From: Desulfoscipio gibsoniae DSM 7213
GTDB lineage: Bacteria > Bacillota > Desulfotomaculia > Desulfotomaculales > Desulfallaceae
Length of the DNA stretch: 64,000 bases
Assembly (NCBI RefSeq): GCF_000233715.2
Contig: NC_021184.1
Location: forward strand, 3,744,001-3,808,000
Reading direction: 5' to 3'
This document shows positions 27,429-36,201 of the stretch, one piece after another. The notes beneath the pieces were generated by a model. The model did no database searches and was not told where the DNA came from. It was given only the letters and a program-made list of their open reading frames with translations. Each line of letters opens with the position of its first letter. Position 1 is the first letter of the stretch. The translations under genes and the position numbers were made by a program.

Positions 27429-27518
27429 CTAACCCACGTCCTTATTTTGCACATTGATAAGCACCCTCGGCCACCTTCCAGTTTCATTAACATGGAAAAG
27501 AACTTGCATTTTGCTCAT
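27429..27518 (-). pseudogene. Truncated DsrE-like gene remnant in the thiamin leader
   Basis: A 29-codon frame with a good ribosome-binding site (GGGAG, then ATG 27518). Its peptide VLFHVNETGRWPRVLINVQN resembles the N-terminus of small DsrE-family proteins; the stop comes where the conserved LLKD-type helix should continue. No continuation is seen in other frames downstream. It lies between the TPP riboswitch and thiN. It could be a decayed gene or a genuine short peptide; the former is more likely. Confidence 0.45.
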
Positions 27519-27629
27519 AACTTTAGTCTCCCTTCATAAAACACTAATCAATCATAGCGGTTAATAAGAAAAAAGGCGGCCTCCGGACAACCAAACGGTT
27601 ATCCAAAACCTGTTCATACACATTTCTTA

Positions 27630-27662
27630 AAATAAAAAAGCACACCCACAGGTCAGGTGCGC
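27630..27662 (-). terminator. Riboswitch expression-platform terminator
   Basis: Minus strand GCGCACC...GGGTGTGC hairpin followed by TTTTTTATTTT, 20 nt downstream of the TPP aptamer. Confidence 0.8.
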
Positions 27663-27680
27663 TTAAGATTGTCATTTATA

Positions 27681-27766
27681 CCTTTCCTACGCGGGCATTA
27701 CCCCGTTCAGGTTCATGGGTCAGGTGCTTACAGCCCTTTCTCAGCCCATACAATGAGCTCCCCCAG
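27681..27766 (-). promoter_or_regulatory. TPP riboswitch (THI element)
   Basis: Minus strand shows the conserved parts in order: GGGGGAGC, GGGCTGAGAAAGGGC, ACCTGACCCATGAACCTGA, GGGGTAATGCCCGCGTAGG and AAAGG. It controls the downstream thiN, MTH1187, thiXYZ operon by transcription termination: TPP binding favours the hairpin at 27630. Confidence 0.93.
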
Positions 27767-27787
27767 TTAGTATATTGGTTTTTCTTT

Positions 27788-27815
27788 ATTATATATCATC
27801 GCATATTACAGTCAA
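27788..27815 (-). promoter_or_regulatory. Promoter of the thiamin operon
   Basis: Minus strand TTGACT (27810-27815) and TATAAT (27788-27793) with a 16-nt spacer, about 20 nt before the riboswitch. Confidence 0.7.
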
Positions 27816-27852
27816 TAGAAAATTACCAACTTGGCAAGACCATGGCCCAATA

Positions 27853-28590
27853 CTAAACCAGCAACTGCCCACTCATTTTAAACGGGCGAAGAAAACGCTG
27901 AACCGCCGGGACAGCGACTTCACCCGCCAGCAAACTTTTTAGCCCCCCTTTATATACAATGGCACCTGCATCTATTACCGCCACGTTATCTGTCAGATAG
28001 GGAATTTCGTTAAAATCATGGGTAACAAAAACTGTGGTGCTGCCGGTATTGGCCAGCTGTGTGCCTAAATCCTCCAAAAGTTCCAAACGTGTAGAAAAGT
28101 CAAGGGCCGAAAAAGGCTCGTCCAAAAAAATAACCTCGGGTTCCAGTACAAAAGCACGGGCCAGGCTGACCCGCTGTGCCTCGCCACCGGACAGGTGCAA
28201 AGGCTTACGATTACGGAGGGCCGTAATACCAAACCGATCCAGCCAGTAATCAACCCGGCGCTGCCTGTCCACCCCGGCAATGCCCCGGAAATGCATACCC
28301 TGAGCCACGTTATTAAAAACAGTTGTATTTAATAACAGAGGTTCCTGGAACACCACAGCCATGCGCCTGCGAAAGGTCAGGCTGTTTTGACCCGTCACTT
28401 TGTCCCCCCGAAAAAAAATTTCCCCGGCCGTGGGAGTTTCCAGTAAGGCAAGCACCTTTAAAAAAGTGCTCTTGCCCGCCCCGTTGGGGCCGATCACTGC
28501 CAGCCTTTCCCCTTCCTCAAGCCGAAAATCGCCGATCTGCAGAATAGTCTTTTTATCCCTTACCACGACTATATCTTTTAAAGTTAGCAT
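27853..28590 (-). CDS. Orphan ABC transporter ATPase (tungstate/molybdate TupC-like)
   Basis: About 245 residues. Walker A GPNGAGKST, signature LSGGEAQRVSLARA, Walker B VIFLDEPFSALD, H-loop VFVTHDFNEI. The core resembles TupC/WtpC-type tungstate ATPases, but there is no permease or binding protein next to it on either side, so the substrate is a guess. Start ATG 28590 follows GGAG. It faces the riboswitch of the next operon on the same strand. Confidence 0.72.
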   Translation of the reverse strand: MLTLKDIVVVRDKKTILQIGDFRLEEGERLAVIGPNGAGKSTFLKVLALLETPTAGEIFFRGDKVTGQNSLTFRRRMAVVFQEPLLLNTTVFNNVAQGMHFRGIAGVDRQRRVDYWLDRFGITALRNRKPLHLSGGEAQRVSLARAFVLEPEVIFLDEPFSALDFSTRLELLEDLGTQLANTGSTTVFVTHDFNEIPYLTDNVAVIDAGAIVYKGGLKSLLAGEVAVPAVQRFLRPFKMSGQLLV

Positions 28591-28931
28591 AAACACTGCT
28601 CCTAAGTTATTGCGGTTATATATTTAATATACCAGTAAATTATTTTTACTACAATATTACTAGGGTAAAGTACCCCCTAAGCACTCTAATAAGAAAATTA
28701 TTGCTAATCAAGAAAATTATTAAAACATAATTGCGCTAAAGGGAGCCGGAAAATAGTTGGATACATCCAATACTGTAATGTTTTCCAGAGGCAATAAAAT
28801 AAACCCACCCTTCGCTGAAAGCTCATTGCACTTGATACTAATGTGATTCTTCCCCGAAGATGTTTTCTAAAGCTCTGCAAACAAAAACTCTGTAGTACGA
28901 TATATATTTATAAAACGTCTAAATTAGTTAG
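28591..28931. other. 341-nt intergenic region, nothing recognised
   Basis: AT-rich, no reading frame with a ribosome-binding site and no hairpin with a U-tract. It should hold the promoter of the orphan ABC ATPase gene; no convincing -35/-10 pair found. Confidence 0.4.
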
Positions 28932-29477
28932 CTAATCAATTTGACACTCTTCCAGTGTCACCTCAACCATGCCCCGGTGACAACGTGGAGGTAGGGCCAA
29001 ATAATAGGCGGTGGCATCATTAAGGGATTGCCGCATTTTATCGGATATCTCGGCAACCACTTTTGCCGGCACCCCAAGCACCAGCTTATTGGGAGGAATA
29101 ACGGTTTTTTCGGTAACCAACGCTCCGGCACCTATGCAGCACCCATCGCCTATTTCGGCCCAGTCCATAATGATGGCCCCCATACCCACCAGTACATGTT
29201 CCCCAAGGGTGGGAGTATGTAATATCGAACCATGCCCGATATGGCTCCTGGGCCCAAGCAAAGCCGTTTCACCGGGAAAAACGTGAATAACGCAGTTTTC
29301 TTGAATATTCGAGCCGGAACCTATCACAATCGCTCCCCAATCACCCCGGATGCAGGCCCCGGGTCCAATATAACAACCCTCTCCTATGGTTACATCTCCA
29401 ATAATAGTAGCATCAGGATGCACATATGTACCCTTGCCGATGGACGGTTTTTTGCCCTCAAATTGGTAAATACCCAT
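28932..29477 (-). CDS. Gamma-carbonic-anhydrase-like hexapeptide-repeat protein
   Basis: About 181 residues, left-handed beta-helix. Hexapeptide repeats run from DATIIGDVTIGEGCYIGPG to VIPPNKLVLGVPAKV. Metal ligands of the gamma-class are present as ENCVIHVF, GHGSILH with the HIGHGSILH block. YrdA/PaaY/CaiE group; zinc-binding is likely, carbonic anhydrase activity uncertain. Start ATG 29477 follows GAGGAGG. Stands alone. Confidence 0.85.
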   Translation of the reverse strand: MGIYQFEGKKPSIGKGTYVHPDATIIGDVTIGEGCYIGPGACIRGDWGAIVIGSGSNIQENCVIHVFPGETALLGPRSHIGHGSILHTPTLGEHVLVGMGAIIMDWAEIGDGCCIGAGALVTEKTVIPPNKLVLGVPAKVVAEISDKMRQSLNDATAYYLALPPRCHRGMVEVTLEECQID

Positions 29478-29647
29478 ACAATACCTCCTCATTTATCACT
29501 ACTGTAAAGCTAAATTAAAACACACACTATAATTAATTCTATCAAATTTTAAAAACAATTGTTTTACCAAAAAACATAAAATTTTTAAAATATTAATTAT
29601 ATCCATTACCAGTTGTTTTTCCTAAAAAAACCGATTAAAATTTTTTA

Positions 29648-29699
29648 CAAAAAAGCGCTCGGCCCCCGATCGGCAAATGCCGAATCAGGGGCCGAGCGT
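29648..29699 (-). terminator. Strong terminator of the DUF364/FecCD/radical-SAM operon
   Basis: Minus strand CGCTCGGCCCC / GGGGCCGAGCG stem (with GATTCGGC/GCCGATC inner pairs) followed by CTTTTTTG. It lies 95 nt after the ABC ATPase stop. Confidence 0.88.
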
Positions 29700-29792
29700 G
29701 CAGTACTGCGTGGCCACTATCATATTATGCAACGCCGAATATTTTGTGCAAAGAAATTTTTAAAATTGCAGCCTATCAGTTTTCTTCTATCT

Positions 29793-30578
29793 TTATCCCG
29801 CAAGCAAAGGAATACAGGTTTTAATCGGCTCACCTTTGTTGTTACACGTATGGGTTATTTTAACGTTGATACCGTAGGCTGCTTTTAAGTTTTTCTCTGT
29901 AATCACTTCATCCACACTACCTACGGTAAAAACATTATTCCTTTGCATCAAGGCAACCTTAGTTGAACAAAGAAAAGCATGATCCGGAAAATGTGAGGTC
30001 ATAATTACTCCCAAGCCCTTCTGGGAAAGACGGTTGATTTGCTCCAGCACCCTGATTTGGTTGCCAAAATCCAAATTGGAAGTAGGCTCGTCCATAACAA
30101 GAATCTCCGGTTGCTGGGCCAACGCCCGGGCAATTAACACCATCTGTCTCTCACCACCACTGATTTCGGTATAAATCCGGTCTTTGAGGAAAGAAACATT
30201 GAGGATATCTAAAGCTTCCTCAGCAATGTCCAAATCGGCCAAAGAGGGTGCCCCGGCTATGCCTAAGTAAGCTGTTCTGCCCATAACCACTACATCAATT
30301 ACTTTAAAAGGAAAGGGTGGGGTATGAGCCTGAGGCACATACCCCAGCGCTTTGGCCAGGCGCCTGCGCGACCAGCCATGCACATTCTCACCATCCAGTA
30401 AAATCTTTCCCTTGCGCAGTTTCAAAAAGCCCAGGATAGTCTTAAATAAGGTAGTTTTTCCCACCCCGTTAGGTCCCAGAAGACACAGTATCTCCCCGGA
30501 TTCCAGCTTGATGGATATATCCTCAACAACGTTTTGTTTACCATAGCCGCATGAAGCATGTTTAATCTCCAGTTTCAA
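29793..30578 (-). CDS. ABC ATPase, FecE/BtuD-type (metal-chelate uptake)
   Basis: 261 residues. Walker A GPNGVGKTT, signature ISGGERQMVLIARA, Walker B ILVMDEPTSNLDF, H-loop in MTSHFPDHAF. Typical partner of FecCD permeases for siderophores, heme or cobalamin. Start TTG 30578 follows GGGAGG. Last gene of the operon that starts at 36201; separated by 65 nt with a small GGAGCTT hairpin from the radical SAM gene. Confidence 0.88.
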   Translation of the reverse strand: MKLEIKHASCGYGKQNVVEDISIKLESGEILCLLGPNGVGKTTLFKTILGFLKLRKGKILLDGENVHGWSRRRLAKALGYVPQAHTPPFPFKVIDVVVMGRTAYLGIAGAPSLADLDIAEEALDILNVSFLKDRIYTEISGGERQMVLIARALAQQPEILVMDEPTSNLDFGNQIRVLEQINRLSQKGLGVIMTSHFPDHAFLCSTKVALMQRNNVFTVGSVDEVITEKNLKAAYGINVKITHTCNNKGEPIKTCIPLLAG

Positions 30579-30643
30579 AGGCTATACCTCCCTGGTTAAC
30601 AGGCTATCCCATAAAGCGCGGAGCTTCACGGAAGCTCCCCCAG

Positions 30644-32428
30644 TCAGTCGTTTCGCCATTCCCACTTGTTGCTGGGCTTACTGAAAGAGCGGTTGATCTC
30701 CGCCAGGGAAAAATCCGACCCATAAAATTGTTTATAAAACCTGGCTGCCTCCGCCCATACATCAAAATGATATACCTCCGGATGAAGCATATTGGCCATA
30801 TACAGTAAACCCAGGATCCACCGGGGGCTGCCAAAATCCCAGCCGGGAGCGGGGTGGGAATATATGCGTTTGTTCTTCACCGCACCAACATTTATCCCGG
30901 CTTTACAGCATTCCGCATAAAAATCCTCAACGGAAGAGGATAGGAAAGCCGATATAAATATAACATCCGGATTAAGGGCATTTAATTTCTCAACAGAAAT
31001 TCGACTGCCGGGCCTGCCGGAACATTCTATTTCTTTATTTACACTGATCCCCCCGGCTGCTTCAACCAACTGATTTTCGAAACGCTTCCCCATCAGGCAA
31101 AAAAGCGGTTTTCCCATGGCATAATATACACGGGGCTTTTTCTTAACAGCAAGTAACGATATATTAATTAAAGAAATTTTTTCTTCTATATAAGCAACCA
31201 GTTCTGCGGCCTTTTCTTCCATCTGGACCAACTTGCCAAAATATCTGATTACCTCAAGGTATGAACCAATGTTTTGAATGCTTTGATGTAATTTTTGCAG
31301 TTCATTTTGGCCAAGCATACTTTCCCAAACCTGTACCACTTGTTTTATATCAGTGACGCCTATGGTGATTAAGATTGCTTCCACCATTTCCAGTGCTCTG
31401 GTAAAGGGGTAGCCTCCCTGAAAATCACCTTCCCGGTAATTTATTTCCGCAGGCAGTGCTTTTATGGGGATTTTCCAACCGCATTGCGGGCAAATATTGT
31501 TGCGGGCTGAATCAGACTCGGAAAATAGTAATTTTGCTCCCATCGGGCCGTAAAAGTCTCTTTTAAAGATAACCTCCCCGCAATTGGGGCAGAATGTATT
31601 GAGATAGTCCGTCCCGGGTGAATTAAAGAGATATACATAATTGAGATGTTTTCTTAAACTTTGATATAGATTTTCGGCAGACCGGATGGAGGGCTCCAAA
31701 GCCGGGTCAGCCCCTTCCAGAGGTATAAAGCGCATTAGTTGTAAAGGTATTTCCGGCGATATGTTGGCTAATTTCTTGGCCAGTTCCAATACTTCTTCCA
31801 TATTATTATTTTGCAAAATACAAGAAACTTCCACATGGATACCACTTTGATAAAGCCTTTTAATATTTCTCAAAACCGGCTGAACCGTACCACCGCCACA
31901 ATTTTGATATGCCCGGAGGGACAAGCCCTTAACACCTACATTGATAAAATCTAAATAACGAGTTATTTGGGCCAGTGATGTTTCAGTAAAATAGGCATTT
32001 GTGGAACAACCTACCAATAAGCCGTTTTTTTGGGCCAAGGTGGCTACTTTTAAAAAGGTAGGAAGTGATGCCAGTGGATCGTTAAGTAAAAAGGCTATGC
32101 CAATGCACTCATTTTTTACTGCTTCATCCACCACCTGTTGGGGAGATAATTCTCGTAAGGCTTTACTGGTAGGGGCCATTTCCTTAGCAATAACTGTGGA
32201 AAAACAGCCTCTACAATTAAAATTACAGCCCGTAGTGCTGATTTGCAGGAATTTCCCCCTCGGGTAGAAGTGCAAAACAGGCATTGTTTCAATGGAAATG
32301 GGGCATACAGTTAAGTATTTATTGGGAAAGAGCTCAATTATATTTTCCCCGTTGTTTTTATAAAGTCCACAGGCCCCGGTATTTCCTTCCGGAATGGTGC
32401 AGCCTCTTTCACAGATATTACATTTCAT
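30644..32428 (-). CDS. Radical SAM enzyme fused to the C-lobe of a metal-chelate substrate-binding protein
   Basis: 594 residues, no signal peptide. Residues 1-20: Cys-rich CNICERGCTIPEGNTGACG. Radical SAM core with CX3CX2C (GCNFNCRGC) near residue 68, of the PFL-activase-like COG1180 group. Two CxxC knuckles (FCPNCGE and NICPQCGW, about residues 283-317) form a zinc-ribbon-like or auxiliary metal site. From about residue 385 the chain aligns with the backbone helix and C-lobe of the neighbouring binding protein: RVYYA.G, NPDVIFI, WILGLLYMANMLHPEVYHFD and FYKQFYGSDF match RVYYAEG, NPEVILT, WLGNLLYPQVFNYD and FYKKFYHYTL. The N-lobe is absent. Reaction unknown. Overlaps the methyltransferase gene by 11 nt; ATG after GGAGAAG. 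Confidence 0.85.
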   Translation of the reverse strand: MKCNICERGCTIPEGNTGACGLYKNNGENIIELFPNKYLTVCPISIETMPVLHFYPRGKFLQISTTGCNFNCRGCFSTVIAKEMAPTSKALRELSPQQVVDEAVKNECIGIAFLLNDPLASLPTFLKVATLAQKNGLLVGCSTNAYFTETSLAQITRYLDFINVGVKGLSLRAYQNCGGGTVQPVLRNIKRLYQSGIHVEVSCILQNNNMEEVLELAKKLANISPEIPLQLMRFIPLEGADPALEPSIRSAENLYQSLRKHLNYVYLFNSPGTDYLNTFCPNCGEVIFKRDFYGPMGAKLLFSESDSARNNICPQCGWKIPIKALPAEINYREGDFQGGYPFTRALEMVEAILITIGVTDIKQVVQVWESMLGQNELQKLHQSIQNIGSYLEVIRYFGKLVQMEEKAAELVAYIEEKISLINISLLAVKKKPRVYYAMGKPLFCLMGKRFENQLVEAAGGISVNKEIECSGRPGSRISVEKLNALNPDVIFISAFLSSSVEDFYAECCKAGINVGAVKNKRIYSHPAPGWDFGSPRWILGLLYMANMLHPEVYHFDVWAEAARFYKQFYGSDFSLAEINRSFSKPSNKWEWRND

Positions 32429-33053
32429 CTCTTCTTCTCCTTATCAATATCCATAACCCCGCTTCATCCCGGTTTATTTCAAAAAACGCTATTTTTGTAT
32501 TCTGTAATATTTTAGTGAAAGCTTCTGGGGCATTCTCTCCAATGTTTTTATTCATCATTGCTCGCCAATTCTTATTATCTTTTTCCATTCTGGCAGCAAT
32601 CTGCTTTTTAAGCTCCGCCGAACCAAAACCGCCGCCAATGTAAGCAACACCCCCCGGAGCAAGTACCCGGTATATTTCTTCAAAGGCCTTTTGTTGGTCT
32701 TCCCAAAAAAATATTGAACCCCTGCTTATAATCAAATTGATGGATTGATCAGGTAGTGGGATTTTTTTAACATCGGCAAAAAAAGTTTGCATTCTTGTTT
32801 TCAACCCGGCGGCAGAAATGTTGCTAGCAGCAATTTCTAGCATTTCCAGTGATTTATCCAATAAATAAATATAGAGTTCCGTAATGCTGGCCAGGGCAAT
32901 GCCTAAATAACCGCCACCGCAGCCAATATCCAAACACTTCCCGGTGGTAATACCGGTCTTCTGTTTGATCTGTTCCGCAATAACAGGATAAATCGGGGCA
33001 AAAACTTCCCGGGCAATATTATCAAATTCGCAAACATTCATTTTTGTATCCAT
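32418..33053 (-). CDS. Class I SAM-dependent methyltransferase
   Basis: About 211 residues. SAM-binding motif I CLDIGCGGGYLGIAL, acidic motif II LLDKSLEML, motif ADVKKIPLPDQSINLIISRG, and VLAPGGVAYIGGG. It resembles methyltransferases of the UbiE/Methyltransf_11 type. Start ATG 33053 follows AAAGGTG. Placed between the binding protein and the radical SAM fusion, so its substrate is probably the imported ligand or a product derived from it; this is inference. Confidence 0.82.
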   Translation of the reverse strand: MDTKMNVCEFDNIAREVFAPIYPVIAEQIKQKTGITTGKCLDIGCGGGYLGIALASITELYIYLLDKSLEMLEIAASNISAAGLKTRMQTFFADVKKIPLPDQSINLIISRGSIFFWEDQQKAFEEIYRVLAPGGVAYIGGGFGSAELKKQIAARMEKDNKNWRAMMNKNIGENAPEAFTKILQNTKIAFFEINRDEAGLWILIRRRRDEM

Positions 33054-33193
33054 GTTTCCTATCACCTTTCTTCTTGGATGCTTTTAGAACAACATGCCAA
33101 AGAGGTTATTAAAATCTTCCGGATGACACAGTGGACAGCCAAAAGATTGCTTTATCAAGTTCTATTACTTCTATATCCATCCAGTTAAGTTAA

Positions 33194-34294
33194 TTAGCCC
33201 TTTTGACTCAGTAGTGCTTTCGCTTGTTCATCAGTAAGAGTGTAGTGATAGAATTTCTTGTAAAAGTCTTTTACCTCCGCCACCATGTCGTAGTTAAACA
33301 CCTGGGGATAGAGTAAATTGCCGAGCCATTTAAATCCGATAATCCGGTTAATTGAGGGCGGCCTGTCAAACCAGTTGTAAGGCGCATTGGGAATTCGATA
33401 GACACGATGTTGTTGGACAGCTTTAATTGCCTGCCAGGCCGGATCGCTCATAATCCCCTGATAGAATCCTCCCTGATTCTCTTGCCAGGTCAGGATTACC
33501 TCGGGATTCCATGACAGTACCTGTTCCATGGAAACCGGTGTCATGCCCGCGTTCATACCTCCCGCTCCTTGTTGAGTAACGTCAGCCACGTTAATTCCAC
33601 CGACCACCTGCAGCGTTTCAATATGTCTTGAACCATCCGGTTCTGTCTCCAAGCCTTTCGGGCCTTCCGCATAATATACCCTGACACGCCGGTCACTGGG
33701 AATTTGGGCGGCTTTGGCTGTAACATCGTCAATTGTATTACGGCAATAATCAGATAATTCTTGAGCACGAGCTTTTTCGTCAAGCAGGTCCCCCATAAAT
33801 TCCAGAGCCTTGTCCATACCCGTCACGGGAGCATCAATCAAAACCACCGGTATCCCCAATTGTTTCTGAATTTTATCGGCATTGGAAATCTCGGTATTGT
33901 TGATAGCGCCCATATTGATGAGCACATCAGGTTGTATTTTCAATAACTCCTCTGTATTACCGGTGTTCTTGGCATACCATCCTCCCAGATTGGGTAAAGA
34001 CTGGTACTCGGGTAAAATAAACTTTTTTTCGTCGGGCCGCAATTCGTAATTCCACCCCACCATTTTATCCGGACACAACGCATAAAGCGCAATAGTGCCC
34101 ACCGGGCTGGTTGAAAAGGCCGTCTGAATCGTGGCGGGAACAGTTACGGTTCGCCCCGCCATATCTGTAATCGTACGTGTTGCCTCATCCTGACCGACCG
34201 GTGTGGAAGCAGTACGGCCGCACCCGGCGAGACTTAATACAAACAGAACGATGATCGTCAAACCGAGCAAGCAGCTGATTTTTTTCTTATTCAT
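33194..34294 (-). CDS. Substrate-binding lipoprotein, FepB/BtuF-type
   Basis: 366 residues. Lipobox LSLAGC after a hydrophobic signal, then a Peripla_BP_2 (TroA-like) fold: RTITDMAGRTVTVP, VGTIALYALCPDKMVGWN, LLKIQPDVLINMG (N-lobe), a long backbone helix, and RVYYAEGPKGL, VLSWNPEVILTWQ, NAPYNWFDRPPS in the C-lobe. Related proteins bind ferric siderophores, cobalamin or other metal chelates. ATG follows GGAGGAG. The C-lobe is homologous to the C-terminal part of the radical SAM protein two genes downstream. Confidence 0.88.
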   Translation of the reverse strand: MNKKKISCLLGLTIIVLFVLSLAGCGRTASTPVGQDEATRTITDMAGRTVTVPATIQTAFSTSPVGTIALYALCPDKMVGWNYELRPDEKKFILPEYQSLPNLGGWYAKNTGNTEELLKIQPDVLINMGAINNTEISNADKIQKQLGIPVVLIDAPVTGMDKALEFMGDLLDEKARAQELSDYCRNTIDDVTAKAAQIPSDRRVRVYYAEGPKGLETEPDGSRHIETLQVVGGINVADVTQQGAGGMNAGMTPVSMEQVLSWNPEVILTWQENQGGFYQGIMSDPAWQAIKAVQQHRVYRIPNAPYNWFDRPPSINRIIGFKWLGNLLYPQVFNYDMVAEVKDFYKKFYHYTLTDEQAKALLSQKG

Positions 34295-34376
34295 CAGTTA
34301 TTCTCCTCCTACCTCAATTATTTGCGGAAAATCTCCGACCAACTTTTACCAGCTACCTTATATAATCCTGTCGGGC

Positions 34377-35453
34377 TCACTCCCATCCTTTCCTGCCGGA
34401 CACCAACAGGTAAAAGAAAAACGGTGCCCCGATGAGTGCGGTAAGAATCCCCAGGGGAATCTCCACAGAAGCCATGCAGCGGGCCAAATCATCAACAAGC
34501 AGCAAATAGGCACCTCCAAGAATAATTGACGTCGGCAGCAGTACTTTATAATTTGGACCGACAATCATGCGTGCCCAATGCGGCACGATCAACCCCACCC
34601 ATCCGACGAGACCGCTAATTGATACAGCGGCCGCGGTCATAAGCGTAGAACACACAATGACAATAAACCTTAATCTTCCGGTCTCCAGTCCCATGGCCAT
34701 AGCTTCTTCTTCACCCAGGGATAAAACATTCAGCCGCCACCGCAAAATATACAGGGGTATCCCCCCCAGCAGAATGGGAATTATTCCTGTCAATACATCT
34801 TGAGGTGTTATGGCGGCCAGGCTGCCCATCAACCAAAAGGTAATGGCCGGAAGTTTGTCATAGGGATCGGCTACGAACTTGATTAACGACGTGGCTGAGC
34901 TAAATATCGTGCCCACTAATACCCCGGTTAAAACCAGCACCAGCGTAGGATCCAGCCGGACCCTCCTACTGATAAAATAAGTAAGCATCACGGCAATAAG
35001 GCTGAAAATAAACGCTGATAGTTGAATACCGAAAACATTGAGTGAGAAATAAATACCTAGGGCAGCTCCAAACCCCGCACCGGCAGAGGCCCCAAGAATG
35101 TCTGGAGATACCAGCGGGTTTTTGAACATGCCCTGGTAGGCCGCCCCGGAAGTAGCCAGGGCGGCTCCAACCAGCAAAGCTGCAAAAATCCTTGGCAGCC
35201 TCACATTAAATACCACAATATCCATAGTAGCCGGCCAGGTATGAGTAATAGGAAATATTTTGGCGGCTAAAATCAAGAATAAATTGTCCAAGGGCACCGG
35301 ATACCTACCAAGAGGGAAGGAAAGTATAAAAATCAAAAGGGCTATAACTACGAGAATTACTTCTTTATGCCAGTGTTTAAACGTTTTTGCTTTAAGTCCT
35401 TTCGCCCTCCCCAATTCCTCGCTGATCTTCCCGTCTATCATTTCATTAGACAT
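34377..35453 (-). CDS. FecCD-family ABC permease
   Basis: 358 residues, about ten membrane segments. RLPRIFAALLVGAALATSGA, then NPLVSPDILGASAGAGFGA, and GWVGLIVPHWARMIVGPNYK are the classical FecCD motifs. Single permease, so a homodimer. Its ATG lies 8 nt inside the DUF364 stop, giving translational coupling. N-terminal 30 residues are polar and charged before the first segment. Confidence 0.92.
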   Translation of the reverse strand: MSNEMIDGKISEELGRAKGLKAKTFKHWHKEVILVVIALLIFILSFPLGRYPVPLDNLFLILAAKIFPITHTWPATMDIVVFNVRLPRIFAALLVGAALATSGAAYQGMFKNPLVSPDILGASAGAGFGAALGIYFSLNVFGIQLSAFIFSLIAVMLTYFISRRVRLDPTLVLVLTGVLVGTIFSSATSLIKFVADPYDKLPAITFWLMGSLAAITPQDVLTGIIPILLGGIPLYILRWRLNVLSLGEEEAMAMGLETGRLRFIVIVCSTLMTAAAVSISGLVGWVGLIVPHWARMIVGPNYKVLLPTSIILGGAYLLLVDDLARCMASVEIPLGILTALIGAPFFFYLLVSGRKGWE

Positions 35454-36201
35454 TTTTTATCTCTGAACTTGATATTTTAACCATATTACAACCGTGTTCA
35501 AATATGGCCATACCGCCACCACCTTGCCGGACAAAACTCCATATCTTTGCATCAGTTATCACCGAGCCGGCCAAAGCCGAAATGCCATATGCAAATAGCC
35601 GTGGAGTTAAAGGCGTACTTGGTCCCACCAGGATCACCTTGCTTTTTCCTGCCAGCTGTAACAGGCGCGGGAGGGTTTTATTAATGAGCGTAGTAGCTGT
35701 AATAAAAACATAATCTTGCTGCGGCAAAAGGAATTCGCAGGCCGGGTCGGGGAAATCATCAGGCCCGGGACGCCGCTCAAGTACGGATATTTCACATATA
35801 TTCTTTAATTGATCCAAATCCGGAAAACGCCCAATTACCGCCACTTTCTTGCCGGACAACAGATTGCTATAATATGTAAAAGCATTTGTTTGTTGATGGT
35901 TAGTCACGGAACACTTTGTCATCCGCTCGACCTGTTCTTTGGTATTAATAGCGGAATTGATCGCTGCCAGGGCAACCGCCGCCTCTAAATTGTTCCACGA
36001 TTTGATATAACCCGCCAGTTCTCGCACACTCATACCCACAATATCGCCAGCCATGCTGCTTAAACCGCATCCTTCTTTTGGTGTCATGGCAACACCGGTG
36101 GTTTTTGATTTGACCAGAATCCAATGAAGCCCAACACAACAATCACTTACCATTAAGTCCCGGGGCACGGACTCAATTAATTCGTCATAGATTTTCCACA
36201 T
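35446..36201 (-). CDS. DUF4213/DUF364 putative metal-chelation protein
   Basis: 251 residues. N-terminal DUF4213 half (CCVGLHWILVKSK, GLSSMAGDIVGMSVRELAGY) and C-terminal Rossmann-like DUF364 half (KKVAVIGRFP, ISVLERRPGPDDFP, DYVFITATTLINKTLPRLL, LVGPSTPLTP). Structural work on a Desulfitobacterium homologue suggested an enolase-like plus Rossmann arrangement with a possible heavy-metal chelation role; no reaction is proven. ATG follows GAGGAGG. First gene of the operon, which points to a central role rather than an accessory one. Confidence 0.88.
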   Translation of the reverse strand: MWKIYDELIESVPRDLMVSDCCVGLHWILVKSKTTGVAMTPKEGCGLSSMAGDIVGMSVRELAGYIKSWNNLEAAVALAAINSAINTKEQVERMTKCSVTNHQQTNAFTYYSNLLSGKKVAVIGRFPDLDQLKNICEISVLERRPGPDDFPDPACEFLLPQQDYVFITATTLINKTLPRLLQLAGKSKVILVGPSTPLTPRLFAYGISALAGSVITDAKIWSFVRQGGGGMAIFEHGCNMVKISSSEIKNV

